Below are positions 10,010 through 21,486 of a stretch of DNA of 64,000 nt, piece by piece (position 1 is the first letter of the stretch; the number at the start of each line of letters is the position of its first letter). The notes under the pieces are model-generated. The model did no database searches and was not told the DNA's origin. It saw only the letters and a program-made list of their open reading frames with translations. A program made the position numbers and the translations under genes. The DNA is taken from NCBI GenBank assembly GCA_037783545.1, contig JBBELK010000992.1, positions 496,001 to 560,000 of the forward strand, written 5' to 3'. The DNA is from Henricia sp. BOLD:AAB3569. Taxonomy: Eukaryota > Echinodermata > Asteroidea > Spinulosida > Echinasteridae.

Positions 10010-11512
10010 TTGCCATACTCGCAAGCCAAACATGAAACTGAAAACGATCAACCCCGATCCACCTGTGATGCCCTAATAAGTCAAGCCCAAAATAGCTCTC
10101 AACCCCAGCCACAAACAAAAACAAGAAAGAGATCAAAAGCATCTATCTCGTATAGCGACGTTTTTACTGATACCGATAATGACTCTTCTAATGATCACCA
10201 CCAAACTAAGCGTAGATACATCCAACCTGATGATAGCCAACCGACCCTAGTAATAATTAAATCTCCGGACGTGCAACTAGCTAGAATAAACCCCATTAGA
10301 ATCGCTAAGGCACTTAACCAAGTAGGGAAAGACTACATCAAATCAGTGAACAAAAATAATCAAGGTGGAATTAGTGTACGCTGTCACACATCGGCCCAGG
10401 CAAAGAAAATGAAAAACATAACACGCCTGGACCAATGGACTGTCACGACTGAATACGCTAAGTCAGAAACCCAAAGTAAAGGCGTTATTACGGGTATTCC
10501 TACATATATCACGGACGATGAATTGCTGGCAACATGCAAAAAGCAGGGCGTAATCACAGCCAAACGCCTCATGAAAAAATACGAAGGGAAACTTGAAAAA
10601 AGTATATCTGTCTGTCTGACCTTCAATTGTCCAAATCTACCACCCAAAGTTCAACTTGGATATGAATACTTTTCTGTCAAACCGTTCATACCCCCCGTAA
10701 TTCGCTGCTTTAATTGTCAGCGTCTTGGTCATGTTGCCAGCAATTGTCGAAGCAGCACCCGGTGCGTGCGATGCGGGGGACCACATGCATTCGAGCATTG
10801 CAACCAAAAAGACAATGCTCGATGCTGTCGCTGCGGTCAAAACCACTCGTCCGCATACGGGGGCTGTGACACCATGAAAAAGGAAAGGAAAATTCAAGAG
10901 ATTAGAATCTCATACAAACTTTCATATGCAGATGCCGCTAAAGTAATTAAAACTGACATATCCATACGTCCGGAGTCTAATACCCAAATGACCCAACTAT
11001 CCCAACAACCAGAACAAATGGTTAATGCAGAAAATCACGTTCGTCCAAATTTCAGTGGTGACAAACGAATGAGCATAAACCTTGACCCTGAACCCACAAA
11101 GCCCGTAAGACGAACAACAGATGCGACTACTCAAACAGAACAATCGGCTGAGACACAAACGGAAATAAGTCAACCATGTCCATGCGGTAACCAACAATAC
11201 CTCCTTGAGCTACTAACCGGAACCATGCAGATTTGGGAAACAATCAAGAAAAAGGACGATAGAATAACTGCCATAAAGAAACTGATCGATCATACTTTCC
11301 ACTCTACTGAAACCTCTAAACAAAAGGAAAAACATGGAAAGCATAGAACACCATCACAATCGCCCGTCACCACAAAAAGAAATGAAAGCTCTCGCAAATC
11401 TTCCCAACCTAAAGGAAAAGACTCTGGTGGCCCTGATCAGCCAAAAATGGGCCCTCCATCCACCTCGAGTCAAAACGATACCCCTAAAGCAAAAACAAAT
11501 AAATCATCATGA
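10010..11512 (+). CDS. LINE ORF1 protein (zinc-knuckle nucleic-acid binding), intact
   Basis: The 500-codon frame is uninterrupted. Residues about 1-75 are polar and basic (Gln/Lys rich, RKRS). About 75-220 is a folded region with VQLARINPIRIAKALNQVG, resembling the RRM-like N-part of Jockey/I-group ORF1. Three CCHC-type knuckles follow: CFNCQRLGHVASNC, CVRCGGPHAFEHC and CCRCGQNHSSAYGGC (about residues 227-290), then a YADAAK motif common after the knuckles in this group. The tail is hydrophilic. The stop codon TGA overlaps the ATG of ORF2 (ATGA). The product would bind LINE RNA in ribonucleoprotein particles. Start chosen at the first Met of the open frame. Confidence 0.85.
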   Translation: MPYSQAKHETENDQPRSTCDALISQAQNSSQPQPQTKTRKRSKASISYSDVFTDTDNDSSNDHHQTKRRYIQPDDSQPTLVIIKSPDVQLARINPIRIAKALNQVGKDYIKSVNKNNQGGISVRCHTSAQAKKMKNITRLDQWTVTTEYAKSETQSKGVITGIPTYITDDELLATCKKQGVITAKRLMKKYEGKLEKSISVCLTFNCPNLPPKVQLGYEYFSVKPFIPPVIRCFNCQRLGHVASNCRSSTRCVRCGGPHAFEHCNQKDNARCCRCGQNHSSAYGGCDTMKKERKIQEIRISYKLSYADAAKVIKTDISIRPESNTQMTQLSQQPEQMVNAENHVRPNFSGDKRMSINLDPEPTKPVRRTTDATTQTEQSAETQTEISQPCPCGNQQYLLELLTGTMQIWETIKKKDDRITAIKKLIDHTFHSTETSKQKEKHGKHRTPSQSPVTTKRNESSRKSSQPKGKDSGGPDQPKMGPPSTSSQNDTPKAKTNKSS

Positions 11513-14500
11513 TTTTTCTATCTCTCATGGTTCTTAGTATCCTACAATGGAATGCACAGTCAAAATTAGCACATAGCAAAGAGTTCAAGAACGCTATAAG
11601 CTCATGGAATGTCAAGCCTGATATAATTTGCCTTCAAGAAACTTGGTTAAAAGAAGATAAGAAATACAATGTTCCTGGATATGACATTTATAGACAAGAT
11701 AGAAATAATACGAAACTCAAAAAAACGCGGAGGGGGCTGTGCAATTTTAGTTAAACGTGGTTTAGCCTTCAAATATATATCAGGCTCTGACAATCCAATT
11801 GAATACCAAATAGGGGAATTGTATGATGACCATAAAAATAAAATTAGCTTACTTAACTTATATAATCCTTGTACCTATCTTGATGCCAACTCATTTAACG
11901 ACATTGTTAAGAAAGTAGACAAACCAGCTATCATTTGTGGCGATTTAAATGGCCATAACCCCGTATGGGGTAGCTCAAGCTTAGACCATAATGGACAAGT
12001 TGTTGAAGATATTATATCCCAGACAAACATGGTTTGCATCAATACAGGTGAAGGTACTAGAGTAAATTCTTTTAAAAGCACTCTCTCATGCCTTGACGTC
12101 ACCTTCACTTCCCCAGGCCTTGCTGTCAAGTCTAGTTGGACAGTCTTAAACGACACCTGGGGAAGTGACCATTGTCCTATACATACAGTAATAAACCATA
12201 AGGTTCATAAAAACTCTATTATAACGACCCCTAAATGGTCTCTTAAGAAAGCTAATTGGGATAAATTCCATAATACTTGCAACCAATATATCTCTGAGCC
12301 TAATGACATGGATAATATTAATGTAATTTATGATAACTTCATTAACCAACTTGAACAAGCTATGGGATGTGCTATTCCCAAAACTAACCCTAATCATAGG
12401 AAAAAACCCACCTCATGGTGGAATGAAGAATGTAAGCAAGCCATAAATGATAAAAAGAATGCCTTAAAAACACTTAGAAAAACAAGGCTACCTTCAGACC
12501 TTATAACATATTTTAAAAAACTTGTGCAATGGCAAAGAGAATAATTAATAATGCTAAACGCAATGATTGGGAACAATTTTGTAATGAACTGAATCCCAAA
12601 ACTAATACTAAAGTTATTTGGAACAAAATTAAACGAATTGAAAAATCCGGAAACACTAACAGCATCCCTGTTCTGCAACAAGATGGAACAGCGGATGCTG
12701 TAACTGACAAAGATAAAGCCGAGGCTCTTGCTATAAATTTTGCCAAAGTAAGCAGTACTGGTAATTACACTCCCTCATTTGTTACCATAAAAACTAAAGC
12801 AGAAGAGGAACTTGAAATTAACTCCAATAACGACAATGTTATTAATGAATCATTTAATATAGACGAACTTAACAATGCTATTGACTCGTCAAAGTGCACT
12901 TCACCAGGCAAGGATGGAATTAACAATCTTGTTCTAAAACATCTCCCAATAAAAATTCGCCAATTTCTTCTTGTCATCTTCAACTTGATTTGGCAGACAT
13001 CTCAATGCCCTAAACAGTGGAAAGAGGCAATTCTAATTCCACTTCCCAAGCCTGGTAAAGACAAAACTAAACCATTGCTCTCACATCCACACTTTGTAAA
13101 TTAATGGAGAGAATGGTTAACAATCGACTTACTTGGTTTCTTGAAAAGAATAACATACTCTCACAACATCAGAGTGGTTTCAGGAAAGGTCGTAGTACAA
13201 AAGACCATATCCTTAATCTAGAATCATCCATAAATAGAGCTCGTGCCAACAAGGAAAGCACCCTTGCCATTTTTCTCGACGTTGAAAAAGCCTATGACAT
13301 GGTCTGGCGTAAGGGTATTATTATTAAGTTGCAATCAATGGGTATATACGGTAGAATAACCAAATGGATTGATAACTTCCTTACCGACAGAAACATTCAA
13401 GTCAAAATTAATAATAATTTTTCTGAGGAACAAGTTGTCGAAAATGGTGTTCCACAGGGAAGTGTCATAAGTCCTATTCTGTTTAATATTGCTATCAATG
13501 ATCTCTCCCAGCATATTACAAATGCTAACATCTCACAATTTGCAGATGATATTGCCATCTGGAAATCAAACTGCTGTTAATACATGGTGTTCAAAATGGG
13601 GATTCAAGCTGTCTGTTCCCAAAACAGTTGCTGTTCTATTCACAAACAAAAGAAACCCAAAGATCATCTCCCTTCGACTCCAAGACAACATCATCAAGAC
13701 TGCTCCATCTGCTAAATTTCTGGGAGTTATCTTTGATAGCAAACTTACATGGAAGGAACATGTCGAAAATACTATTAGTAGATGCAAGAGAAAACTTAAT
13801 ATTCTCAGATGTATTTGTGGTAATTCTTGGGGTGCAGACTGCAAAACCCTCTACCAATTCTACACTGCCCTAATCAGACCTGTTTTAGAATATGGTTGTG
13901 AAGCTTTTGACTCCGCTTCAACAACAATTAAAGAGAAACTGGACAGCATGCAGTATCAAGCCTTAAAAGTATGTACTGGGGCAATTCAAGGCTCGCCTCT
14001 ATACAGACTGCAGACTGAGAGTGGTGATCCTCCCTTATCTCTCCGCAGACAATATTTATGCAATCTATATGGAACCAAAATAAATGCCCAAAAAAACCAC
14101 CCCAATGAGTACCTTAAAGGGGACAATTGGCAAAAACAATATTTTAAGGAAAAATGGCAAAAAACTACTCACAAAACACCTTTCGAAGCCAGATTTTCAC
14201 AATTCACCTTTAACGTATTTCCTCAAAACGACCCTTTTCGTTTCTGGCACTATTTCAAACCTGCAATATCTGAGGAGATTTTCTGTCAAGTTTCTCATTT
14301 AATTGACATCAATGATAAGGGCAGTAAAAGTATTGAAATAATTAATACCACTTGGTTTAACTCGTTACATGTTTATACTGATGGCTCATACAACCCAAAA
14401 ATTGGAACTGTCGGATGTGGGATTTACATCCCTGAATTTAAATACTCAAAATGCATCCGACTAAATAACGGCGTTTCTGTATTCACAGCTGAACTCTTTG

Positions 14501-15198
14501 CTATACTCCTCGCCCTTGAGTGGATTGAAGACGTTAAACCCCTTATTAGTACATGTATTTTCAGTGATTGCCTAAGCGCACTTCAGGCAATCAATAAAAC
14601 AGTCCCTAAACACAAAATAGTTTGTGACATACGTCACATTAACATACGTCAACAGGGCAACAATGTCAACTTCGAATGGATTCCCAGTCATTGCGGTATC
14701 CCCGGAAATGAAAAAGTTGACAAAATCGCAAAATTGGCCACCCAAAAAAGTGATATTGACTGCTGCATTCCATTGCTAGATAGTGAAATTAAACATATAC
14801 TCAAGGAACAACTTAAAGAGAGCTGGGCTAAGAAAATCCCCAAACTAAAAACAACAAAGAACATAATTTATCAACCATCATTTCACTTTGTAAGCTGGGT
14901 AATGAAACGACCCCTAGAAGTCGCCTTACACAGATTGCGAATTGGTACCTGCAAAGGACTAAATGATTTCCTTGACATAATTGGCAAACATCCCAATGGT
15001 CTATGCGAAAACTGTGCATGTTGGGAAGATATTGAACACTTCCTACTGAATTGTTCAAAATACAACAATCAGAGACAAATCCTTCAAAAGTCACTCGGAT
15101 TGACTAAACCCGAGATGACTCTGGAACGAATTCTGGGACAAAAACAAAACGGCTACCAAATCCTACAGTATATCCGAAATTGTAATATTAACATTTAA
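11509..15198 (+). pseudogene. LINE ORF2 polyprotein (APE-RT-RNase H), frameshifted
   Basis: The ATG at 11509 overlaps the ORF1 stop. Domain order: APE endonuclease (LQWNAQS, ICLQETWL, GDLNGHNPVWGS, SDHCPIH), reverse transcriptase (GFRKGRSTKDHI, FLDVEKAYDMVW, NGVPQGSVISPILFNIAIND, QFADDIAIW), thumb (KFLGVIFDSKLTW), RNase H (VYTDGSYN, TAELFAILLALEW, SDCLSALQAI, WIPSHCGIPGNEKVDKIAK) and a final CENCACWEDIEHFLLNC zinc-like motif. Four lesions break it: a shift near 11730 in EN, a shift near 12535, a short deletion near 13070 just before the RT palm (the N-Y-R-P residues are lost), and a deletion after FADD near 13565. Catalytic residues outside these points remain, so it is a recently dead copy. 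Confidence 0.88.
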
Positions 15199-15250
15199 AT
15201 ATAATACACCTCTTGATCTAACGATATTGCATTCCTTTTGGAGGGTGGCG

Positions 15251-15800
15251 CATAAATGCTCGTTAATTAGCTTTAATTTAGTGTAGGTAGGTTAGTTGGC
15301 GGCTGTCCCCCGGAATGATCAAAACTTCAATGATGTCGGGAGAGTTCTTTGAACTCTTGCGGCGGGACAGTCGTAATACCCCCATACTGCGGTTTGGGAC
15401 TAGGGAACGAGCATGAATGCGTACAACCCTCCTACCCGCCTTCCAAATGGTTTTGCCCAACTTGTCGTGCTTATGGATTCGATCCTTTCTTCATTACTAG
15501 CTTTTATTTGCGCGCGCAGTACATGATAGACCATCCCGGTCAGCTCTACCGTACCTTATCACTGTACATTTCGCATGAATTGTTAATGGCACACAGGGCA
15601 CTAATTTTGCCGTACGTGCCAACCTACCCACTACAACAACAACAACAACCATACGTGCCATTATACCAACAACAATACAACAGCAGTTGTGTTACCTGCT
15701 TGCACCCCTGTTGCGTCACAATATGTTCATTCATGACTTAGCTCAGTGCGCATGTTTGCCTAGAGGAAAAAATGGTTCCTAGCAAAAGCCAAAAGGAATA
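15251..15800 (+). other. Stretch with a PHD-like C-terminal fragment and a CAA repeat
   Basis: The open frame at 15349-15741 contains HECVQPSYPPSKWFCPTCRA, which matches the last half of a PHD-type zinc finger (C-x-n-P-x-x-W-x-C-P-x-C). It then runs into a Gln-rich (CAA)n part and more Cys pairs. The first zinc ligands are not visible in frame, so this is either a truncated domain carried by a mobile element or chance. No splice evidence. Confidence 0.25.
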
Positions 15801-15807
15801 TATCACC

Positions 15808-15880
15808 GCGCCTTTTAGCTCAGGTGGTGAAGCAGATGTACGCTGTGTCATAGGTCTCGGGTGTTGAAACATGTGTGTCG
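15808..15880 (+). tRNA. tRNA-like relic
   Basis: CTTTTAGCTCAGGTGGTGAAG is a good A box (TAGCTCAGGTGG); about 35 nt later GGGTGTTGAAAC is a damaged B box. It fails as a functional tRNA; probably a SINE head or pseudogene. Confidence 0.35.
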
Positions 15881-16191
15881 CATTACTCCTGAATTGCTAG
15901 GATCACTGATATTTGTAAATATAATTTTATTGAATTTAAAAATTATATTTATTAGGCAAAGGTATTGATTTGATTATTATGTAAGAAAACAAATTACAAG
16001 CATTAACGTCTTGCATAATTTTCAGCATTCAGGAAAAGAAGTTAAAATTAGTAGGTGATACTTAACAATATATTTTCCATATATGTACTACTAAAAACAA
16101 CTACCCGTGCTAAAATGAATGACTGTACGAATTTTAAGAAAATTGAGTTACAAATGGAAAATTCAGAAAAAAATTGATTTACTCTATATAC

Positions 16192-16326
16192 CTTTGCCCC
16201 AAATGGTGATGTACTGGTCGAAGTAAACCTCCCCTGCTACGTACATAATAGTCACTTTAGATTTGCCTCTCGATTCGATTTCTGTCCAACTAACTACCGC
16301 TCGGCCCTTCCAGTGCATGTAGATTC
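16192..16326 (-). CDS. ARRDC gene, coding exon 2
   Basis: Internal exon of 135 nt. The acceptor is a pyrimidine-rich stretch ending TCGTCAG before 16326, and the donor is GTATAT after 16192. With the single base carried from exon 1 it reads G-IYMHWKGRAVVSWTE, then a stretch ending EVYFDQYITIWGK. That is the arrestin-N segment in which family members have a basic H-x-K/R-G-x-A-x-V-x-W-T-E strand and a Y-F-(D/N)-Q/H element. It ends in phase 1, matching the start of exon 3. Upstream and downstream introns are full of SINEs, LINEs and MITEs. The exact phase match at both ends is the main support that these exons belong to one transcript. Confidence 0.87.
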
Positions 16327-16572
16327 CTGACGAAAGAATGGAGAAGCAGTTGATAATTAAAAATATTATAAACACATGACATGGGATTTTGCGTTTACTT
16401 TTTAATTCGCTACAAAAATAGCTTCCCTTTAGTGTCTGCCATTACAGACAAACCTGCTATTCAGGCCACCTTGATAAAGAGGCCACCTGTTTGTTGTGGT
16501 CTAAAATGCCATGTGTATAATGCTAATGCTACCTTTGTAAAGGGGCCACCTGTTTATAGTGGCCAGTTTTTT

Positions 16573-16740
16573 AGGTGATCGGGTTGATCCCCGATCACCT
16601 ATTGCTTTTGTATTGGTTCTTTGTCTTTTTTGTTTAGGTGATCGGGCTGATCCCTGATCACCTACTGTAAAGTAACAGTGTATTACTTCTGTACGATTTC
16701 TTTGTCTTTTTTAGGTAATCGGGCTGATCCCCGATCACCT
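16573..16740. repeat. Three tandem copies of a 28-bp hairpin
   Basis: At 16573-16600, 16636-16663 and 16713-16740 the pattern AGGTGATCGGG-NTGATC-CC(C/T)GATCACCT forms an 11-bp stem with a 6-nt loop. The spacers share TTCTTTGTCTTTTTT and CTATTRCTWTTGTA words, so the hairpin plus spacer is the duplicated unit (about 63-77 bp). The half motif TAGGTGATCGGG also occurs at 43460. Confidence 0.9.
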
Positions 16741-16793
16741 ATTACTATTGTACGATTTCTTCGTCTGTTTGGCTTTTTCGCTAGGACGAAACA

Positions 16794-16879
16794 CTATGAG
16801 CAACTAACAATGGAAATTGAGCACAAACCATTGTTATTAACAATGGTTTGTGCACAATTTCCATTGTTAGTTGCTCATA
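16794..16879. mobile_element. 86-bp near-perfect palindrome (micro-MITE), copy 1
   Basis: TATGAGCAACTAACAATGG and its inverse flank a short centre with CAAACCATTGTTATTAACAA. A second copy of the same palindrome is at 63781-63870. It has no coding capacity; single-stranded it would fold into one long hairpin. Confidence 0.85.
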
Positions 16880-16999
16880 TTGAAAAAGCCTTTGTTTTCA
16901 TTTTGAAGTCCGAGCGCCGAACTGCAAAGATGGCGACTTACATGAAACATACAGAGTTAGGCAACCCGTTATTTTTTTTATTTTTTTTTATCTTCCTCC

Positions 17000-17130
17000 T
17001 TGTTCGCAGGAGGTCGTGGGTTCGAATCCCGCCCGAGCACGCTATGAAGTTTTTCATAGTGTCTCGGGAAAGCACTGAGTATACAGTGCTAATATACGTC
17101 GGTTAAGGGCAAAAACAAACCCTAATTAAC
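17000..17130 (+). mobile_element. tRNA-derived SINE, truncated copy A
   Basis: Contains the 3' half of a tRNA (GCAGGAGGTCGTGGGTTCGA ending in a perfect B box), then the body GTGTCTCGGGAAAGCAC..GAGTATACAGTGC..ATATACGTCGG..AAGGGCAAAAACAAACCC, shared with copy B at 17216-17363. Confidence 0.8.
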
Positions 17131-17215
17131 ATTCATTCTCCCCGACGCAAGCTAAACCAATTACTGATTAATTGCAATCCCGTTGCTAACTGATTCGAAC
17201 CGGCCATTCAATACC

Positions 17216-17363
17216 GGCTAGCTCGGTGGTTGAGTGGTTAAGACGTCTGCCTTGTTTGCAGGAGGTCGTGGGTTCAAAGTTGTTCAAAGTGTCTCGGTGA
17301 AAGCACCGAGTATACAGTGCTAATATACGTCGGGTAAGGGCAAAAACAAACCCTAATTAACTT
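17216..17363 (+). mobile_element. tRNA-derived SINE, copy B with complete head
   Basis: The head GGCTAGCTCGGTGGTTGAGT (A box) leads to an anticodon arm TCTGC-CTTGTTT-GCAGG (loop anticodon TGT, Thr-like) and a truncated B box (GGGTTCAAAG), then the same body as copy A. About 85 bp separate the copies. The Pol III promoter is degenerate in B and intact only for the B box in A. Confidence 0.8.
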
Positions 17364-17472
17364 CTGACATTACATGTAAAAAAAAACATTTGTCCTGGTC
17401 AAGACAAAAGCTCATAAAAACTGTCATCAAAAGATGTGTCTGACTATAATTTGTTTAATTTGTTATGGTGTT

Positions 17473-17785
17473 GTCCCTTCCTTTAACGCGCAGACGCCCT
17501 ACCAATTGAGTTATAAAGCCATGGTCTCGAACCAAGGTAGTGCAGTTGTTCCTCACTGATTGGAATTGGCTATCACGTGAGCTTATAGCAAGCCCTACAG
17601 AGGGATACACCTTTCAATAAGATAACCACCCTCCCACAGACCATTTAAGATACGCCCCAAACCCCTGCCCGGCCTGCCCCAATTATTAAATATGGATAAG
17701 TAATTATATTTTTTAGGGATTATGTATGACCCAGGGACCGCCGGGGTGAATAAATTCGAGACAAATGTCCATGAGTGACAAAATA
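17473..17785 (-). mobile_element. Second tRNA-SINE family, two fragments
   Basis: 17473-17570 carries, on the minus strand, GGCTTTATAACTCAATTGGTAG (tRNA A-box region) and, upstream of it, a leader containing AGTGAGGAACAACTGCAC. 17717-17785 carries the body (GACCCAGGGACCGCCGGGGT on plus). Both blocks recur in one continuous copy at 39190-39425, which shows their normal order. Confidence 0.7.
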
Positions 17786-17789
17786 ATAA

Positions 17790-19540
17790 TTGTCATTTGT
17801 TTATTACGTGAATTATTTTAAAAGAATTATGCGCACACATTCTTTCTTTTTTTTGGGTTAATTTCAATGCCATTCTGAAGAAAAAAATAATGTGTTAGCC
17901 TACTTGTTACCATTTATATCAGTTGAACATGTATGTTCTTGTCAACTCGAAGTAAAATGTTGGGTCATTGCAAATGATCCAATGAAAATTGTAGGCCTTC
18001 AGAAGGCCTTTAAAGTAAATGATCTAACTTATGCCTATTAAAACGTGTTCTTCCTTCTTCGTATACACGCGGCTGCTCATCTTTATTTAAAATATTTGGT
18101 AAACCTTTCTTTTGCATTATCAAAATGTCATAAAGAGACGATGACCTTAAAACATCCACGAAGCGCGGAATGCATGCTGGCTACCATTAACGCTAAGCCA
18201 TTAAGAAATAGATCCATATACCCGTGGGCTGTATCACTGAAGGAGAGTATAGCAATGTCCGTTATGACAGGTCTGTTATTTGTACCGGTTAAAACCAACA
18301 GGGAGATTTCATTCGGCGCTCGCATACTCCAGCTAATAGGAAAATAATGACAACATTAACGCGGGCGATTGAAGAGGGATATAATTAATCGTATTCGAGT
18401 TAACTCCCCCCGCTGGTTTGCCTGCAATGTGCACTTTTTGATTGCAGGAAACGTACGAGCAATAAAGTCTGAGATGGACGTTGGCAGATGCTAAGTTATA
18501 GATGGGGAAGACATGTGCTTCTGATAACGAACAGTTAATTTTCTTCTCGGCGATCAAAATAGATAGATTAATCATGGAGTTCCATGGATTAATGAAGCCA
18601 AATTGTGGTTAGAGGGGTGTAATTACTGTTAATTAATGAAATTAACGTTTCATGAGTAAATGCATGCTTTGCAGCTGCCTTGAAAGAGATCATGGTGTTG
18701 CACTTGTATTGCAAGGATGCTTCCGAATAAACGCCCGTTGTATCATTTACAGTGACCCGAAAAATTACTTCATGACAAGAAAAAAAAACTTTGTTGGTGG
18801 CATGGATTTATTTCTGTCCAAGCTTGTAACTGAACATGGTTTTAAAAATGTGCATGCACAGATTTGTTTACCATTTACTTTACCCAAACAACATGCAGGG
18901 ATTTTAAAGGTTTTCTGGAGCATTATAGCTATTTAGAAGTATTATATGGCGGACACAATAGGAGGGCGCACTTTGATTTGGGTATAATCGAAATAAACAC
19001 AAAATAACTGCAGTTTTTACTTTGCACTTATTTATTTTGTTAATAATTCTGTCTCTGTAATATAATTACAACATGTAAATCAAGTTTTATTAAACCCATC
19101 TCATTAATATATCAGGTTACAATGTACATCGAAAACACTATTTGCATCACAACGTTCCCCCATCCGTTTGCAAAATGAATGAGTGCGTCTATCGACCTGT
19201 TATCCCACGTGACTCGCATGGTTTCGACCGCTTGAGTGCTCTATATTGAGTACTGAATGTGTTTAGGCTGGCCTGGGGTAAAGTTAACAACTCGACAGTT
19301 AGGAATGCTTGGAGCGAATCCTTAAAACCATCATTAATAGCTAGACGGCGACGAGTATATGTTTGAGGAAGGCTGGGTGGGTATTCTGCCTGCTTGAAGA
19401 TAGAGTACGCAATTTAAAAATTGTTACAAACGGTGTTATCTCTATGTGTGGTTGGGGATGTATACTTGACAAGAACCTGTGTAGTACGTAATTTCAGTAC
19501 CTCATCCATTTAAGCTTTCAAGAAATTGTGCAAAGCACCG
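17790..19540. other. ARRDC intron 1, no recognised feature
   Basis: AT-rich with scattered short frames. The frame at 18045-18347 on plus and its minus shadow show no recognisable domain. I see nothing I can support here. Confidence 0.4.
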
Positions 19541-19545
19541 TCCTA

Positions 19546-20030
19546 TTTAGGCTGGTTCCCTGGTTCCGATCTTCATCGTTGTCGTTTATAAAGAATAAAA
19601 AATAAACATATTAGACTGGTTCCCGCTCCACATATTCCACTGCGGAAAATACAAAAACTTTCGGAAATTTCAATATGGTGAACTGACGGCTGCCGACCTA
19701 AAGATGATCTCAGAATAGTCGGAATCTTTTGGTCTGGGAACCATATCAGGCAGTTTTACTGTCAAATAAACTATATTGCGAATCTCGTACCTGTATATCG
19801 GCTCTAACGATGAACATATTTTGAGATAATTAATCTAAAAATGTTGTGTGCGCCGTTAACTTTGGATGAAAGGCGCCAATGGCCGATGCTAAAATCATTC
19901 CATGGATGGTGCCATATTTTTTTAGATTCTGTTCAGTACCTCATCTACGTTCCGACAAAACATTGAAAACTGTCTGTGCTCTCAAGAAGAAAAAAATATG
20001 CGCAGGCGCTTAGACTGATTCCCTGCTTAT
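19546..20030. mobile_element. Cluster of CTGGTTCCC-terminal MITE fragments
   Basis: TIR words TTAGGCTGGTTCCC (19546), TAGACTGGTTCCCGCTCCAC (19612), TTTTGGTCTGGGAACC (19728) and TTAGACTGATTCCC (20009) are degenerate ends of the same family as 25261-26451, in both orientations, with intervening GC-skewed sequence including CAATATGG..AACTGACGG. Confidence 0.6.
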
Positions 20031-20039
20031 ACTGCATAT

Positions 20040-21486
20040 AGAAAACGGAGCCATAATACTTAAATAGTCGGAGTCAGGGGCCTAGTTTGGTTCACACGAG
20101 GCCTGCGGCCCTTATTGATCTTATTTTTTTAATGAAATAAAAAGAACTGTGTAAGAAAACTGAACACAACCTATACTTATTATTCAGAAAATGAATAATG
20201 TTCATCTCGCGTCTTTTTGACAGTAAGTACCACTGATGTCAACCGTATCGACTTCCGTGGAATGACTTGTATATTTATCAGCAGGATTTGTTTGTTTGTC
20301 CGAGCTGTGGGAAAGGGCATTTCATATAAATATGTCGTGACTGTTATTTTATGTCGTCACGAAAGTAATGGACAAAAATTTGTATTTCAACTTAGATTCG
20401 TATCCCCTTCAGTCACATGAATTTAAACAGAAAACCGTATCTTTTAACAATTGTACACATGTGATCGATGGCGTTAAAGTAGCGGGTCCAATTGTCAGGA
20501 TTGTGATCTATTGTTGCTTTCACCGCGTGTTTTTGAATGGGGTCCCTGATGAAAATACTAAACTAAAGTCATGATGTCACTTTTTGTGCATTATAAATAT
20601 TATTGGATCTACACCACTGATTTGTATTATATTGTCAGTATATCAGAGATTAGTGGCCTTCGCTAAAATCGGTCAACCGTTTCCTTGATGTTTCTCAATG
20701 GGCGTTTTAGCCGATCAGTGAGTGTTTAGACCTTACTACATGCATGGCAACTACCACGTGTCAAAAAAACATTTTTTATCTTAAATAACTGTCATTTTCA
20801 ACGGATTTAAGCAAAAATTTCACATTATGTAAATGAGGCCTGACAAGTTTTATTGTGACTTTCATAAGTTTTGTCCAAAAGGTTAAGATTTAAATGCCAT
20901 ACGAACAAAAGTCAATTTCAGAATTCGCTACTTTCGAATTGGCCTCCTTCAATGTCAATACGTCGTTGGAGACGGTGGTATAATGTGTGTGTTGTGCGGA
21001 AAGCTTCTGAGGAAAGTCGGGATCACTCCAAATGTTACGCAAACCATCGCGATCATTTCGCGCAATTCATCAAGAGGTGCAAAAGGACCTCAGACATTGA
21101 CGATATTTAGTACAACTTGTTCCTTAACAATAGATGGTAAACTATTCCATTATCTTGAAAACCTAACAAATAAGGAATGGTGTAAGCAGTTAGTGCGGCC
21201 CCCCTTTTGAAGAAACTTGACAGATATAATTACCAGTAACCTAACTGTGGATACTTACATCAAACATTTCACAACAAAATAAATTGGCAAAAAAATTAAG
21301 TCTGTTGATCAACAAAGGAATTCCCAATTGCTTACATATAAGGCCTTTTCCCGCTACCCACCTCCGACCCGGGTAACTTTTCTACCCAGGTAGCGCTAAA
21401 TAACCCGGGTTACATTTAACCCGGAGTTTCTTTTCACACGACAAGCGTTAACCTGGAGAAGCACTTACCCGGGTCGTCTCTTATAC
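20040..21486. other. ARRDC intron 1, no recognised feature
   Basis: Short frames only (for example 20871-21210), without domains or splice context that I can support. Confidence 0.4.

Larger units (their letters stand above)
9749..15250 (+). mobile_element. Near-full-length non-LTR retrotransposon, I group (ORF1 + APE-RT-RNaseH ORF2)
   Basis: A 5' UTR of about 260 bp (with two related ACCA..GGCA(A/G)GCACCATCCTAAAAGGC units at 9820-9895) precedes ORF1 (zinc knuckles) and ORF2 (APE endonuclease, reverse transcriptase, RNase H, C-terminal zinc-like Cys/His). The RNase H places it in the I/Nimb/Ingi group of LINEs rather than CR1 or Jockey. It has no poly(A) tail, which is common in that group. 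It is inserted next to the right arm of the inverted-repeat element, within ARRDC intron 2 and opposite in orientation to that gene. Exact ends are approximate. Confidence 0.85.

Noticed and set aside
18045-18347. 100-codon plus-strand frame in ARRDC intron 1, and its minus-strand shadow
   Set aside because: No domain, no splice context. The minus-strand MDLFLNGLALM resembles an arrestin-C word only by chance.
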